From positions 597,001 to 661,000 of the forward strand of contig CM030837.1 in NCBI GenBank assembly GCA_018105865.1: a stretch of 64,000 bases of DNA, given 5' to 3'. This stretch comes from Metaphire vulgaris (lineage: Eukaryota > Annelida > Clitellata > Crassiclitellata > Megascolecidae). Shown in pieces: positions 50,516 through 63,610 of this stretch. Both the position numbers and the translations under genes were made by a program. The number at the start of each line of letters is the position of its first letter. Within the stretch, counting starts at the first letter, position 1. The notes under the pieces were generated by a model. The model saw only the letters and a program-made list of their open reading frames with translations. It was not told the origin of the DNA and ran no database searches.

Positions 50516-53500
50516 CTACTCGCTGACAACGTCTACTCCAGTCGCCATTTCTGCAGTGGAATTGCCCGAGACCCGATTCCCGAATGAAGCTGAACTGCCG
50601 GACGAACCCTGTTTCCCTCCAGCGCCTCGAAAGCTGAAGGCTCGAAGGACGTCAGTGGCAGCCTACGGCGGACACACAAAACAACCATAGGCGTAAACTT
50701 CTATTAGACCTCTGGGCTAGAACCCCTATTTTTGAGAGGCTGCCATAGGGAAGGTATAGGGGTTGAGCCCCCATTTTTTATCCAGGTTTATCCAATGAAA
50801 GCAACAAATCATCATAGATGTCAAAAACCAAACCGAGTACACGGAGAACGAGAGCCACTTTTAAATTCCAAATGATTCGATAACGTAACTAGAGTATTTA
50901 GCTAAAGATGCTGGGTTGATTGGAAATCCAAACCTTTAGTTTTCTCCTTGCATTGAACTGTCTTAGCTTTGTCTGTGCGTCTTCCAGGTGACTATTTTTC
51001 GCTGCAATTCCAGTGACCCACGGATGACGCAAAGCCTGAGAAGCAGTCAGGCGCTGCTGAGGATCGGCCACAAGGAGATGGCGAACGAGATCCTGATAAA
51101 ACAATAACAGACACATTTGCGACAACCTAAAGCCAAGAAGACAGCATGTTTTCAGTTTAACAAATGAAATGTCTGCACCGTGATAGAGAATAAGCGACTC
51201 ATTTCTCTTTGTCACTCTCTCGGGCTGGGAGCCGAGGAAAAGAACAAAATAATTACTGCCATTTGCACAATTCCTTAATATTCATCGCTTATTGCTAATA
51301 TTTAATTCTCAGAAACTGGTTTTCTTATCTGTTTAAAGCATTCAAGTCGTTCTTATCCAATAAAAATGTAGATAATAAAGAAGTCTTAATACCATAGTGA
51401 AATAATGTCCATCAGATTTAATTTCAGAGATGTCAAGTATCTTTTACAAATGTCTGAGTGTTTCTGTTAGTTTTTACCTTTGCATTTTCGCTGACGTCAT
51501 CCCACCAGGGTGATTCAAACTGGAAATCGCACTTCAAGATCTTGCGAAACATTTCAGCCTCCGAGTCAGCATAAAATGGCTCATACCCACAAAGGCTAAG
51601 ATTCACAAAAAACATTCACACGTTCAGATCTCTCAATAAATTCAGGAGTGAAGCATTTTTAAAAGGGTTATCTGCTGCTGATGCGCATGAAATTTTCAAC
51701 CTATATATGAAATCACTGAAAAGTTAAAATCTACATGAAATCACCCAAATGCTTTTAGCATATAACCTCAAACATGTCTCACTTTCTGCTGCTCATAAAA
51801 TGTAGAAGGATCGACTATACAAGTCATACATAGTTAAATCAAGCAATACTTTGTGTAATTCTTACAGTATGTACGTGATGACTCCAACGCTCCACATATC
51901 AACGAGTGTTCCATATTTTCGGCCCTTTAGAATTTCGGGAGCTGCAAAATTTTCCCAGCAATCAAAACATTTTGAAGCACATTCCCACAAATATAATGCA
52001 TGTCAATCTACGTGACTGATGATCATGAGAAGAAAGAATGAGTTAAGGAAGAATGTAATGAAACCAAAAAATTGATGCTAATTCTAATAATTATGCTACA
52101 GGTACTGGTACTGATACTTACAGCAGTATCCTGGTGTACCACACACTGTTTGCATATGGACTTCATTGTCAATGATTTTCGATAATCCAAAATCAGCTGA
52201 GAAAATAGATTAACACAATTATAAGATTAATTAATTAATTAATTAGTATAATAAAATTTTAAACTATTTTTAACATTTGCCTTTAATTAAACATTTGCTG
52301 CATCCATTGCCTGGTTCAGAAGCCCACATAAATGAATATCATAAATCATAATGTAAGTGGTAACATCAAAATGAAACTAATCCAAAACTTGGACCTGAGA
52401 ATCAAGACCCATCTGCAGTTTCTGCACACATTTTTTCAATTAAAATTTGAGTCTATTTGGTGAATTCTCTACAGGTCATATTATTAGATGCAATTTTAAG
52501 GCTTCATTGTCATGTTGTCACTTTTATAGCATGAACTCACTCATACGTGCAAGCTTCTACTAGGCTGGTGGGATCGAGGCCCCCTCCTCCACTTTTTGAG
52601 AGGCTAGGCTAGGGAAGGGGAAAGCTATAGGGGTTAGCCTCCTATTTTTTCATCCAAGTTTATGCCCATGAACTCACTACTAACCGAGTTTCAGTTTGGC
52701 ATTTTCACTGTTGTCTTCATACAGCAAATTTTCTGGCTACCAGAAACATAAATCAGACATTCAGAAACTTTTAAAAAACCAGGAAAAAAGTAATAACATA
52801 AAATCCATTTAAAATGACATAAAAATGATAGAAGTTGATTGATTAAAAAGCATTTAATCATTGAAATAAACATGCTCAATGTTCAAAGTACAGAATTCAC
52901 TTGCCTTGAGATCCCTGTGTATTATCTCATTATCATGAAGATACTACATTGAAAAAAAAGGCACTAATGTTATCAAATGTAAAATAATCTGACAATAATA
53001 ATAATTAAAACAATTTCATCCCATTATAAAACTCAAACGAAAAGTCAAATGTGACAGCTGTGATCTAAAGGCACTGAAATGAAACCTTTTCAACGGTGGG
53101 GCAGAGAGATGTACAATTGAATTTGCGTGCAAAATGGAAATTTGCTTTCTAGCATACGATTGGTTCCCTTTAGAATTGTCAAGTGGCCAAAGTGACATCA
53201 ACATTTCAACCTTGATGCAACTTGCATGCAAAATTTTTTGTGATAGGAAAGGCTGACATTAAACTTTCTATCTTAATAGACAAGCACTTCAGCCATCTTG
53301 TAATTTTGATGTCACAGTAGACCAGTAGTCGTTAATGGAATAAATGTTTGGCAATCTTTTTTCAAGGTCAAATGACAAAGTAAGGCCTGGAATTTTCCAT
53401 TCTGATTATTCTGAGACAAATGATTAAGTTCCACTGATAGACAAGTCTTAGATCACACAATTTGTTTAATCAAGCTTATTCAATCAGTCATTCAATCAAG

Positions 53501-56500
53501 CAATCAATAAACTTCTATGGCGTCACTATCATAATGCCTAGGGCAACAGTCGATGGTGCACCAAATGCAATCCTAATTAGAGCCAGATGAAGCTAGAAAG
53601 GTCATTGAGATCAGCAGAGACCAATATAAGGGGGATAGGCCAAGCCTAAAGGGTACATTCTAAGACCGAATCTAAAAGCTAAATGTCATTTTCATCAATA
53701 CTTTCACCCTTTGAAGTAATTCTTACAAATAACAAGAGAGAAAATTGAAAAGCATATTCTTTTCAAAGAACATTTCTCACCTTCACAGCCTCGAGCATGG
53801 CTTTTACACATACTGCAGCAGCCTTTTCGCTGTAATAACCACAGGAAACGATGCTGAAAAAAATTATGGTAATATTACAATAGGATAGCTCCTATTAAGT
53901 TATCAATTCATACAAGTGCTTTTATTCAATTTAATATTCAACTGCCAGAAATTATGAAATTGAATCATGTAGAAAGCCATTCATAAGTCTGTCTAACAGC
54001 AGTGATGGTTGGGCAAAGACAATCATTATGACATCAGAAATCATTTTCATAATCACCATAATCGTAGTCATCATCACTATCATCACCTTACTCTGACTAA
54101 ATCTCAAAATCAACATCAGACACAATGGGAGTAACAATAAAATTATATCAGTAATACAAAATTTAGCAGCACAAAAGCATGGAAACATAAATAGCATTGC
54201 ACTTGGAGACTTATAATAATTCTGAATTGCTGAATAAATGCACACTAATCAACAACAAGTAATACAAGTGCATCCATTACCACTGATAATTGGAAACATT
54301 ACATCTCTGTACTCGGTGACTTGCGGTTAAACCAGAATTAATTCAGAATTGCGGAACTGAACGCACACCGATCAATAACAACAACTAGCTGATCTTGACA
54401 GATCTAAGAATCTCTAGCGGCAGCAGCTCAGAAGTCAGTTGAGGACAAAAATGAGTGCAACACAACACAGCAATGAACATGCACCAACTGGTTCACAGAA
54501 TTCTCAAAGCAAGTCATAAACGCTTTAATCATCTTCAAACCAATAAACTGCACTATTACCGATCAAACAGCTCCCCTCCCGTTACCAATTCCAGCAGCAA
54601 GTAGATCTTTTCAGGCGTTTCATAGATCTCCTTTAATCGAATCTACAACATTAAACAATTTTTACCTTAGTTATAGGGGAAACAATTGTTCTGCACAGCA
54701 TGACGTCTGTATAAAAGCCAATGTTTCATTACACTCTGATATGTCTGCAATCAGTGTTTTATCCGGACCCAAGTCCTTTGAGGGCAAATTGACTTGGTTG
54801 GAGGGGAAAAAACACAGTTCAATGCAAAAAAATTGTGTCAGCTCTGAAATTTGGGGGAAGGGGGATTTTGAGGTTTGGGTGGGGTGATGGAGGGGGAATC
54901 TCCCCCCCCCCAACAGGCCTGTCTGCAATGCTTGATCAGTCAATGTGGAAGCTATTCTGTTTTGCTGAAATGGTTTTTGAAACATTATAAATGGTCAAAT
55001 TCGTCACATTTATTGATTAGATATTAAAACTGTGCACTCATACCAACAGGTCACTTTATACAATATCACGTGTGCTTTTTACCCACAATTGATCAACATC
55101 CAATTGATTCTCTGGATCTCAGCATTTAAACACCCATGGGTAAGATTTCAACTAAAATAACCACTCTAAAGCAACCAGCGACATAAGTGACTTCAACACA
55201 ACAATGATTGATTAGTCAAAAAATATTATTGCCACAGTTTTTAATTAACAAAAAGACTACTGCATGACTCCACACTGCATTAATACCTTATACATTCAGC
55301 ACCAGTGATGTAGAAGAACATTAAATTAAGTCAGTATTGCTGTGACTACAGTATACTATATTATGTTATTAGTATACAATACTATTATTATACTGTACTG
55401 TATTGCAACACTTTTCTACATTATAGCACTCAATCAAGAATAGTACATTGAATCTTTGTAAATGCAGCTGTCACATAAATTAAGTCGAGAAAAACTGTAA
55501 TGCTGTTTTAAAATGTCCTCTTATAAAGCAGTGTGCTAATAATTATCAGCATCAAATGGCATTCGGAGATCATTTCAATGAACATCAGAAGAAGAAAGGA
55601 ATTATTACTATGTTTGGGTGATTCAGTTTCAGCAGAATTCCAATCTCAGTGCAAACAATTTTCTTTTCAATCTGAACATTAAAAAGAAAGAAACTCAAAT
55701 ATAAAGGTAATTACCAATCTCATAGATGCAGTATTTTGTTCCATATTTTGATGGTCTTTGTGGCAAATAGAGGAGCATTTTAGCTTCATATTCAGGTAGA
55801 ATTTGTAGGTGTCAATGAATTTGACACCTACTAGAGACTGTCAGGACTGCCAAGGAATTGATTTCACTCAGTGAAGGAAAAGATCTTATAGCTTACCAAA
55901 CATTTTGCCTGCATTGAGAAAATGGAGTTTCATATTATTACAATACTGCTGTTCAAATTACTGTCATTACCTATCAAATCTTGCATCAGAAGAATATGGT
56001 TAAAATACTATTGCTGAATTTACTAAGCACAAAAATCATACTCTTATGTAACAACTATTCAAATAATGACTGTAAAATAAATGTGGAAGATGCTATGGAA
56101 TATCAGTACAGGTTCATGACCTGTAAAAACCAAACGGTCAGAGAGGTAAACAATCTCCATTCCTAGGATGTTTGAATGAGTTATTGAGACACTAGGGCAG
56201 TGGTTCTCAAACTGGGGCTCACAGTCCCATAGGGGACCATCAAGCAGATTCAGGGGGGACCGTGAAGAGATTACTTTCTCAATATACCTCACAAACACCT
56301 CAGAACACAAAACACACTGATGGCTCTAAGAGCACTGATTTTATCTGAATTTAAATTTGATGACTAAGATTTGCAATTTTCTGGTTAAATAATTGACAAA
56401 ACAAGTATAGCCTATATGTTAATTAGAGTAAATTTAAAATACAAATTTTCTAAGGTCCACAAGTCATCACACAAATATCTTAGGGTTTACCATGCAAGAA

Positions 56501-57010
56501 ATTCTAAAAAAGGTTGAGAACTGCTGCACTAGAGGGATGAATGACATGCTGTGTATATCCATTGAATGTTTAACTCATGTTGGAGGGCAATTATAATGGT
56601 GTCTAAGAAATGGAATCAATGGAATATTAGTCAACTTGGTGACCTTTTTGTTAATGATCTTCACTGCCCATTTATATCCACTTGCTTTATTTTCACATTC
56701 GTAGACAACTGATGTAGCTCCTCTGTCAATATTGCAACAAAACAAATTCAAATAATATTTATTCAGTAGACTATGTCCACAGCATTGAACCAAGCATGTA
56801 ATCAATTGCATTTTATGAAACATCTAAATAATGTTCAAATTATGAAACCTAAACATTGAATAATCGAATACATTCTGTCAAATGGAAGCATAAAAGGTTA
56901 CTAATGAAGCAAAAACAATACAATATATATATATATATGTATGTATATTTATATGTACAAGATATATATATGCAATTATACATATATGTATGTATATTTA
57001 TATGTACAGT

Positions 57011-57077
<67 letters not shown>

Positions 57078-58460
57078 GACTTCCAGTTATGTATATGCTT
57101 CTAAATTGATCTCTGGTCACTTATTGAGCTTTGCCATAAACTCTAATGCATTAATGATGTTGCCTGTATTAATGAACTGCCAAAGTCTGCCATCCATGGA
57201 CCTAGTTTTAACAGCAGCAGAGGAAGTGTCAGTCCCAGACAAGACATCTGGATAGAAATACAAGAACAAACTAATGTAGATGAAAATCCATACACTAGTC
57301 ATACTGCATACACTAGTCATTCAGTGTATGCAGTTAGTTTCCTTAGATTATTATGCTCTTGGAGGTGGGGGTGCCGTGGGGGAGGGTGAGTGGAAGACAC
57401 TGAACCAAACAGACACTGGCACTTAAGAAAGTTCATAAGCATAGCAAAGCTGTCAACCAGCCTAATATTCCAGCTGTTTAAGACTGCATACATTATCATT
57501 TTATAATACATACATACATACATACATACATACATACATACATACATACATACATCAGTTTATTATAAAGAACTCTCCATAGTTTTCATTTTCAGGAAGC
57601 TATTTCAGAATTTCTAGTAATTACTACTAATTTGCTTAATCTAGGTCTATCTTTCCTCGCATGGGTGGTTAGGAATAAATAGACAGTAAAACTGAGGGAA
57701 GGTTTTCAACTTTGATTTGAAACAAGTAATTTCAACATTCTGATTTTTGCTATATATTCTGGGCATGGACGACTGCACACGTTTCAAACCGGATCCCATA
57801 ATCAGTGACGAACATAAACATATCAGTGACTGGCAGAACAGAGTGAGAGAAAGAGTCTGAGATATTAAATGGTTGTGGCAAGCATTTATGCTCATAGTTT
57901 TTATAAGCAGGACTCAAGAACTCATCAATATATTTTCCAAATCTATTTATTAAATACCTGGTAGTAATATTAACATCTAGAAATTCTCATATTGATATTA
58001 GTATGTGCAACACAAGCAAAGCCATAATGCAATCCATATAATACTTTGCACCTTTTCTATATGGAACATTAACAAATATTTTTAGTCTCTTTCACTAATG
58101 CACTTAAGATAATTATCATACAAATATTATGATTTCATGCCTTAACTGGTGCTAACTCTTGGCTAAACATGTCATCAGCAAAGCAATCAATATTGCATAT
58201 GTCATTTTATCGAGCAAAAAGCTTTTTGGAAATGACAACGGCAGTAGCATCTGAGCAAATCGATCTCCATTTAAGTCCATTAGCCGCATTATTCTTGTCG
58301 AAAACAACATCCGGCACTTTGCACAGCAGCCATCATCCTCATTATCTTTGGTTTTTGGTTGATCTGCTACGGGAAGTGACTTTTAACTTAAATAGTTTTG
58401 TACAGCTACGAGATCACTAATAGCAGATATACAACCAAAACAGAAATGAATAAGCAATAA

Positions 58461-58520
<60 letters not shown>

Positions 58521-59290
58521 AAGAGAGAAAGAGAGAGAGACTGGTGCAGAGGAATTAGAAATTTAAAAGTTATCAATCAGATACAAAAGAAAATTAAGAA
58601 AAAGTCTTCAAAAGATAAAATGTGTAATTTCTTTAATTCATAAAACAGTTTGATTATGATACACTAGTCTTCGGCTTAAAGTAGAACTGTAAAATGATTA
58701 ATTTTTTAAAATCACATTAATCACGTGATTAGTTTGTTTAAAATCGTGGTTTTAACACACATGTTGTATTGCGTGTATTGCACAGAACATTTGGAACTAA
58801 GTAGGCCTACTCTTGTGTATTCAAAATTTCGTTTGAATAGGGGCAGGCTAACGCATGGGCTAGGGTTAGTGTTAGGGTCAATAAATAAGCAAAGAAATGT
58901 AAAGTGTGACAGCTGATTGCAACAGTTGAAAAGCGCTCAAAAGAGTGAATGAATTCTAATGAAACCTTACTCATGTCTCTGACCGATTTAATTAGCAAAT
59001 CTCGACGGTGTCAACCTGGGTTTGATTCCTGGGTACTCACATGTACACTGGAGCAGATTGATTGGAAATTAATATGCTTATTGTAGCACTTTAAGACAAT
59101 GTAAGCACTTTAAGTTCATCACTCAAAAGGAGCTATATAAATATAAGACTTTACTGTTCAGTATATGCTATTCTATACAGTATTTATTAATTTGCCAGCA
59201 TGCACATTACCTGCCAAGTTCTTTCTTTAGTTCGTAAACTGACTCAAAACTCGTTTCCTTTATGCTCTCTTTAATCCAGCAATCTTGCAT
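50516..59290 (-). CDS. CAMK4: Calcium/calmodulin-dependent protein kinase type IV homologue, complete
   Basis: Twelve exons give 1,044 nt (347 residues): 59211-59290, 56644-56722, 55609-55671, 54560-54642, 53781-53853, 52905-52943, 52685-52736, 52122-52196, 51866-51941, 51478-51595, 50934-51092 and 50516-50662. Seen: Gly-loop GRGATSVVY, catalytic Lys48 (WAVK), HRDLKPEN (residues 135-142), DFG (158-160), activation-loop Thr173 in QTVCGTPGY, then SPE instead of the usual APE. The C-terminal FNARRKLKAATDVLRAF (from 292) matches the autoinhibitory and calmodulin-binding segment of CaMKIV rather than CaMKI. Known: CaMKIV is a Ser/Thr kinase activated by Ca2+/calmodulin and CaMKK, acting in cytosol and nucleus. 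The protein is shorter than the vertebrate form because it lacks the long acidic tail. Intron 6 uses a GC donor (AAG|gcaagt). Confidence 0.95.
50696..50810. repeat. Dispersed repeat, copy A
   Basis: It contains ACTTCTATTAGACC, TTTTTGAGAGGCTGCC and TATAGGGGTTGAGCCCCC, matching 52548-52672. It lies just upstream of the last CAMK4 exon. Confidence 0.65.
52548..52672. repeat. Dispersed repeat, copy B
   Basis: GCTTCTACTAGGCT, TTTTTGAGAGGCTAGG and TATAGGGGTTAGCCTCC match the 50696-50810 copy. It is in the CAMK4 intron just after the PEN exon. Confidence 0.65.
56198..56526. mobile_element. hAT-like MITE (329 bp)
   Basis: It begins CAGTGGTTCTCAAACTGGGG and ends GGTTGAGAACTGCTG, the well-known CAGTGGTTCTCAA hAT terminus. 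Flanks CACTAGGG and CACTAGAG match at 7 of 8 positions. It lies in CAMK4 intron 2. Confidence 0.8.
56920..57073. repeat. (AT)n microsatellite with TATATGTA-type flank
   Basis: About 26 TA units follow an imperfect palindromic TATATGTACA repeat in CAMK4 intron 1. Confidence 0.88.
57508..57555. repeat. (CATA)n microsatellite
   Basis: About 12 CATA units in CAMK4 intron 1. Confidence 0.9.
58466..58541. repeat. (GA)n microsatellite
   Basis: A long GA run with a few GAAA interruptions in CAMK4 intron 1. Confidence 0.9.
58750..58915. repeat. Dispersed repeat, copy B
   Basis: Second copy of the 26215-26345 repeat, inside CAMK4 intron 1. It includes GGCTAGGGTTAGTGTTAGGG, which resembles a telomere-type motif. 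Confidence 0.6.
59005..59160 (+). repeat. SINE-like repeat tail
   Basis: GGGTTTGATTCC resembles a B-box. It is followed by GTAGCACTTTAAGAC and AGGAGCTATATAAATATAAGAC, a tail type also seen at 62500-62540 (AAGGTGCTATATAAATG). It ends about 50 bp from the first CAMK4 exon. Confidence 0.5.
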
Positions 59291-60526
59291 TTTCGTGCTC
59301 TTAACAGATCAAAACGTATTCCAACGTCCTATAATCAGTGTCTCAACGTTATTTATTTCCGAGTCTCTCTGAGTCAAACGTGTATAACCCTTCCAGTGAC
59401 TAAACTTGAATATCCAACGTCCAGCAGTTCCAATTGCCTTTATTTGACAGCTGTAAACTCGAAGAGATCCTTGCGGCTGTTGCTTGGCAACGTGTGTGCA
59501 TGCGCCAGTCGTCCATGGAGCGTCCTAATAAAACTTTGGCACTTGTACAGAGGTTGAACATAGTTCAAATTTAACAATATGATACTATATACCACCAGTC
59601 ACAATACCCACCACATTTAAAATCCATCAAACATGGGGAAATAGGAGAAAATCTAAATTTTTATTTCACAAAGCCTCACTGCCCTACTGATATTGACTAT
59701 TGCCTGGATGATCTTTCACCTTTCCCAAAGCTATTTTAAGAAAGGCTGAGCGCCTATGAATAAGCAGCCACTGTTGTGCTGATTCTAAAGACTAGTAAAG
59801 AGCTATATGAATCCACGAAATTTTACTTACTTTTTAAACTTACAAGTTACAATTACAAATGAACGAAAACATAGACATACGCATACATAGAGACATGTAT
59901 AGAAGGAGAAAAACAAAGTTTTTCATAGGGGGGAAAAAAAGCGTAAGTAAGTAAGTAAGTAAAAAGTCAAAAATGTATGTTGCACATTAGTACGTAGTGC
60001 AATAGTATCAATTATTTATTCTGATGTAATATTTCTTTTTCAAGACGTTTCTATTTTATTCGCACAATATGTCCAAAGTATTTAAGTTTATTTTTCTAAT
60101 TGTTCACAGTAGGTTACTTGCACTGATTCCTGTGTTATCCATTCCTTCATTACAGGAACAGATACTTTCTTACAGCATTCGGTAATACGGTTAATTATTA
60201 CGCTCAATAACAGTGGAAAATACCAACTGTCTCGTTGCAAACATCCCCGTTTGCTTTAGGTATAACTTTAGGTGCAGCCGTATCATTCATAATCATTGTT
60301 TCTTTACAGAACTATCTCTTTATTGGATTTAACTATTACTTGGGGTTTCTATCGACTCTTCAGTATCGACTCTTCAGTCTTCATCAGTGGTTCTCACACA
60401 GGGCAGTCCCTACTGAACCACTTTAAACCTTGTTATATTATATTATATTTATATATCATCCTGACTCTATTCACCATAGATACACTGTGATTATTACTTT
60501 CTATTCTTAATTGAACACCAGATAAG
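59291..60526. promoter_or_regulatory. Head-to-head spacer between CAMK4 and ZFR start codons
   Basis: The CAMK4 ATG (minus) and ZFR ATG (plus) are 1,236 bp apart and face away from each other, so both promoters must lie here unless upstream non-coding exons exist. I see no clear TATA box or CpG-rich core. A dispersed repeat sits at 59745-59835 and GTAAGTAAGTAAGTAAGTAA near 59943. Confidence 0.4.
59745..59835. repeat. Dispersed repeat with ACTT tail, copy B
   Basis: Partner of 30680-30780, located between CAMK4 and ZFR. The GAGCTATATGAAT segment is typical of this family's tail. Confidence 0.55.
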
Positions 60527-63500
60527 ATGGCGACGAATAATTACTTTGGATTTACTCACAATGGAACGCAATATAGGTAAATGAAATGGAATAAAATACC
60601 TTAAATAGCGATCGGTACCTCTAATTACATTTGCTTTGTTGTTTGGGAAAAGCCTGTGAAAAATGATTGCTGCTTGAATGGCTTTTTGATGGTCACTTTT
60701 TCGTTGTTTTTCCGTTCTCCATTTATATAGCGCCATCATAGACAGGACCGCAAAATTATCGATGATCTTCACAGGTGAATTCTTGGAAGCGCGACCATGT
60801 TGATTTATTTAAAGATGCAAATATCTTATTGGGTACTTTCCCGTTGTCCGGACCCCAGTGAAGTGTAATGACTTTTCGGTCGGGGGGAACCTGACTCTAA
60901 CCCTGACCCTAACCATAACCATAACCCTGACCCTAACCTAACCCTACAACCAACTACACCATCCCTCTACTGGGGTCCAGATAACAGGAAAGAACCTCTT
61001 ATTGAGTTTGGCTGTATGTTCCTCAGAGTTCCTGGGCAGCGAGACTATTCAGCCTTGAAATTTTAATGCAGCTGTCAGAGTATCTTTTAAAATCTTTTAA
61101 AATATGGAGACCTCTATTCTAGTCACTACTGCTATGAAAATTTTGAAGATGAAGACAAACATCTAGCCTAATTGATTTTTGGAGAATTTTGTTGCCTATT
61201 CTGTATTAAAGATGTTTTGTTGGTTAGTGCTCTGTCTGCCACTGCATATGCCACCCCGGCACAAGCAGCATATGTTCAGCAGACACAAACAGCATATATG
61301 GCCACTCCAAGAACTCAGACGTACGAAGCGTACCAGACACCACATGCAGCTCAGCAGTACACGTACAGTGCAGTTGGCGCAAGGACACAAGTCGTGGTAA
61401 GTTGCTGAAAAAATTTTGAACTGAAGTTTTCAAAAACGAGGTAATGCAGAGTAATAATGAAGAATTGGCTATTCAACTAATAATACTCTCCAGCCTGTAC
61501 TGTTATTATTCTATTTAAATATATCTCCTTATGAATTAATGATTAATTGAAGACTTGTGCTACTTTAATGAAGTTGAGGACATAAGTCATTGATTGCTAA
61601 TAGGTGAAACTGTAGAACAAAATTAGTGTTTTTGGTTAGGGTTGAGTTTTCATTGTCTTTGGAAAGTTTCTATTCAATAAGATAAGAGCTCAGGGTTCAC
61701 ATATTTAAGATATGAATCTCTAAGTCAAAAGGCTGTTATATGACTTTACTGATGCTAAGGAGAAATTCCAAAATGTATATAAAAATATTTCTGATTGTTT
61801 TGGTTATTTTCTCTTTATATTAAAGCAAACTTGAACTAGTTTTTAGTATAAGATAAATTAGCAGGAAAGAGTTTATGTTGGCAAAGGGAAGGTTTTTGGG
61901 ACCTCCACAGAGGCTACATTTAATGTTTTTGCACAGAAACGGTAATTCTTACAAAATAATCCTTTTTTGTCATGGTCTATGTTGCCAGGCACCTGTTGTT
62001 CAGTCAACACCACAGTACGACGCAACAAAAACTTACTACACACCAATTGCTAACGTGACCCCTGGAGCCGCTGCGTCTGCAACCGTTTACGCTCTGCCGA
62101 CCGACGCCACTTACCAGACGAATAAATTCCAATCGCTCTACGATTCTACAAAAAAATATTACCCCGTGGCGCCCGTCGCGGCTCCACCGGCCGTTCCGAC
62201 AACGATGTACACCGTTACGGCCGAACCCATTTACCAGACTCGTGAGTTCCAGATATTATGTTGTCAATGATTCTTATGAATAAATGAATTTGAAAATGGC
62301 GTTTGTGTAAGTGCGCCAGAAGCTTCCATCTATTGAATTGAATCTGTCATTTGTATTTTTCTGCACTGATGTAATGAGCACTTGTGCTGAATTTGTGAAA
62401 TTTACAATATATTTACACTTTGTCCATTACGCTCGTCCCCAGACGGATGAAAACCTATTTGTTTCCTATTCAAAGTAATCGTAGTTGAAGCGCTTCTGAG
62501 TGCTAGTCCAGTGAAAAGGTGCTATATAAATGATTTGTTATATTGCATTACAATGTGTTGTCTAATAGCATTCAATGTATTCATCATACAATGAAGCCTG
62601 TTTCTTGAATTTGCTTAATAGTCAATAAATGGAGATGACATAATCCAGTCACCTTTGACACACCTATGAGTATTAACTTTGGAAGATAAGTCATGTGACT
62701 TAAATGGTAGCGTGACAAATATCGCAAAGTTTGACAACATATAGGAAGATATGAATATAGAAGGATGCACAAAGAAATGTAGATATGTTCTTTTTTGAAA
62801 ATGTAATGCAATAAATCATATCAGATAGTTATTAGTTGAAGCTTCTTTATGCCATTACATCATAATTATTTGATTTCTAGTTTCCTACGCTTTTACCTTT
62901 CCTTCTACTTTTCAAGTGATGTTTTGTCTTGCTTTTCTTAATACAGTGGCCGTTGCAAACTCTAAATCGGTCTACGTGCCAAACACTTACACGACCCAAA
63001 ACCAAGGACGTCAGATTACGGCCGTCAAGATACACTCATCTCTGCCGACCTCCATTCCAAGTTACGCTTACCAGCCACCCACTCAGGTGTCGGTCATACC
63101 GGCAGTTACAGTCACAGTAACTACCACAACGCCTAAGGCCTTTACAACAGCCCCTGGACCAAGTAAGACATCTAGAAATTGAATCAGGGTTTTTAAAATT
63201 GTAAAATTGCACTTAGCAAATTTAAAAATAGTCATTAGCAGGATTATATACTGTTTTTTTACAACGGCATTTCTGCATCAGTTTCATTTAAGCTGTTCTT
63301 AGTAATTTAGTTTTGAAAATTTTCATAACAGTGAAATTCCACATTTATTTATATGGAGCTAGATTAATCTGGTGTGTGTTTTTCAGCTGTGGTTGATGCA
63401 GCCGTCTATAGCGGTAACACCGCTTATCAGACAAAGTTCTCCGCGGTGTCATCGTCGGCCGGTTCCTCCGGTGGAAGTCCTGCGAACACCGCTCCGTCTG

Positions 63501-63610
63501 CTCACCAGACCAGGAAGCCGTTCCATTTCCACCATAGACAGAGAGCGACACCGAAGGCTCCACAGCTCCACTACTGTGATGTCTGCAAGATCAGTTGCGC
63601 TGGACCACAG
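60527..63610 (+). CDS. ZFR: ZFR homologue, zinc finger RNA-binding protein, 5' part (continues past window)
   Basis: Five exons join in frame (912 nt, 304 codons): 60527-60576, 61228-61396, 61989-62241, 62947-63162 and 63387-63610. The start [13 protein letters not shown] matches the conserved N-terminus of animal ZFR. A long low-complexity region rich in Ala, Thr, Tyr, Gln and Pro follows (AYxxTQT, TAYQT motifs). The last exon ends in [15 protein letters not shown], the beginning of the first ZFR zinc finger, whose His ligands would lie in the next exon outside the window. Known: ZFR binds double-stranded RNA through three widely spaced C2H2 fingers and a C-terminal DZF domain, and acts in RNA splicing and transport. 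The gene is incomplete here only because the window ends. Confidence 0.94.
60894..60950. repeat. Telomere-like CCCTAA-type tract
   Basis: A degenerate array of CCCTGACCCTAACCATAACC-type units in ZFR intron 1. It resembles (CCCTAA)n but is too imperfect and too short to be a telomere end. Confidence 0.55.

Noticed and set aside
57117..57320. Minus-strand frame between CAMK4 exons 1 and 2
   Set aside because: Exons 1 and 2 of CAMK4 already join in frame to the Gly-loop. This sequence would interrupt the kinase fold and has no kinase similarity.
60494..60772. 92-residue minus-strand frame
   Set aside because: It is antisense to ZFR exon 1, whose N-terminus is strongly conserved, and I recognise no domain in it.
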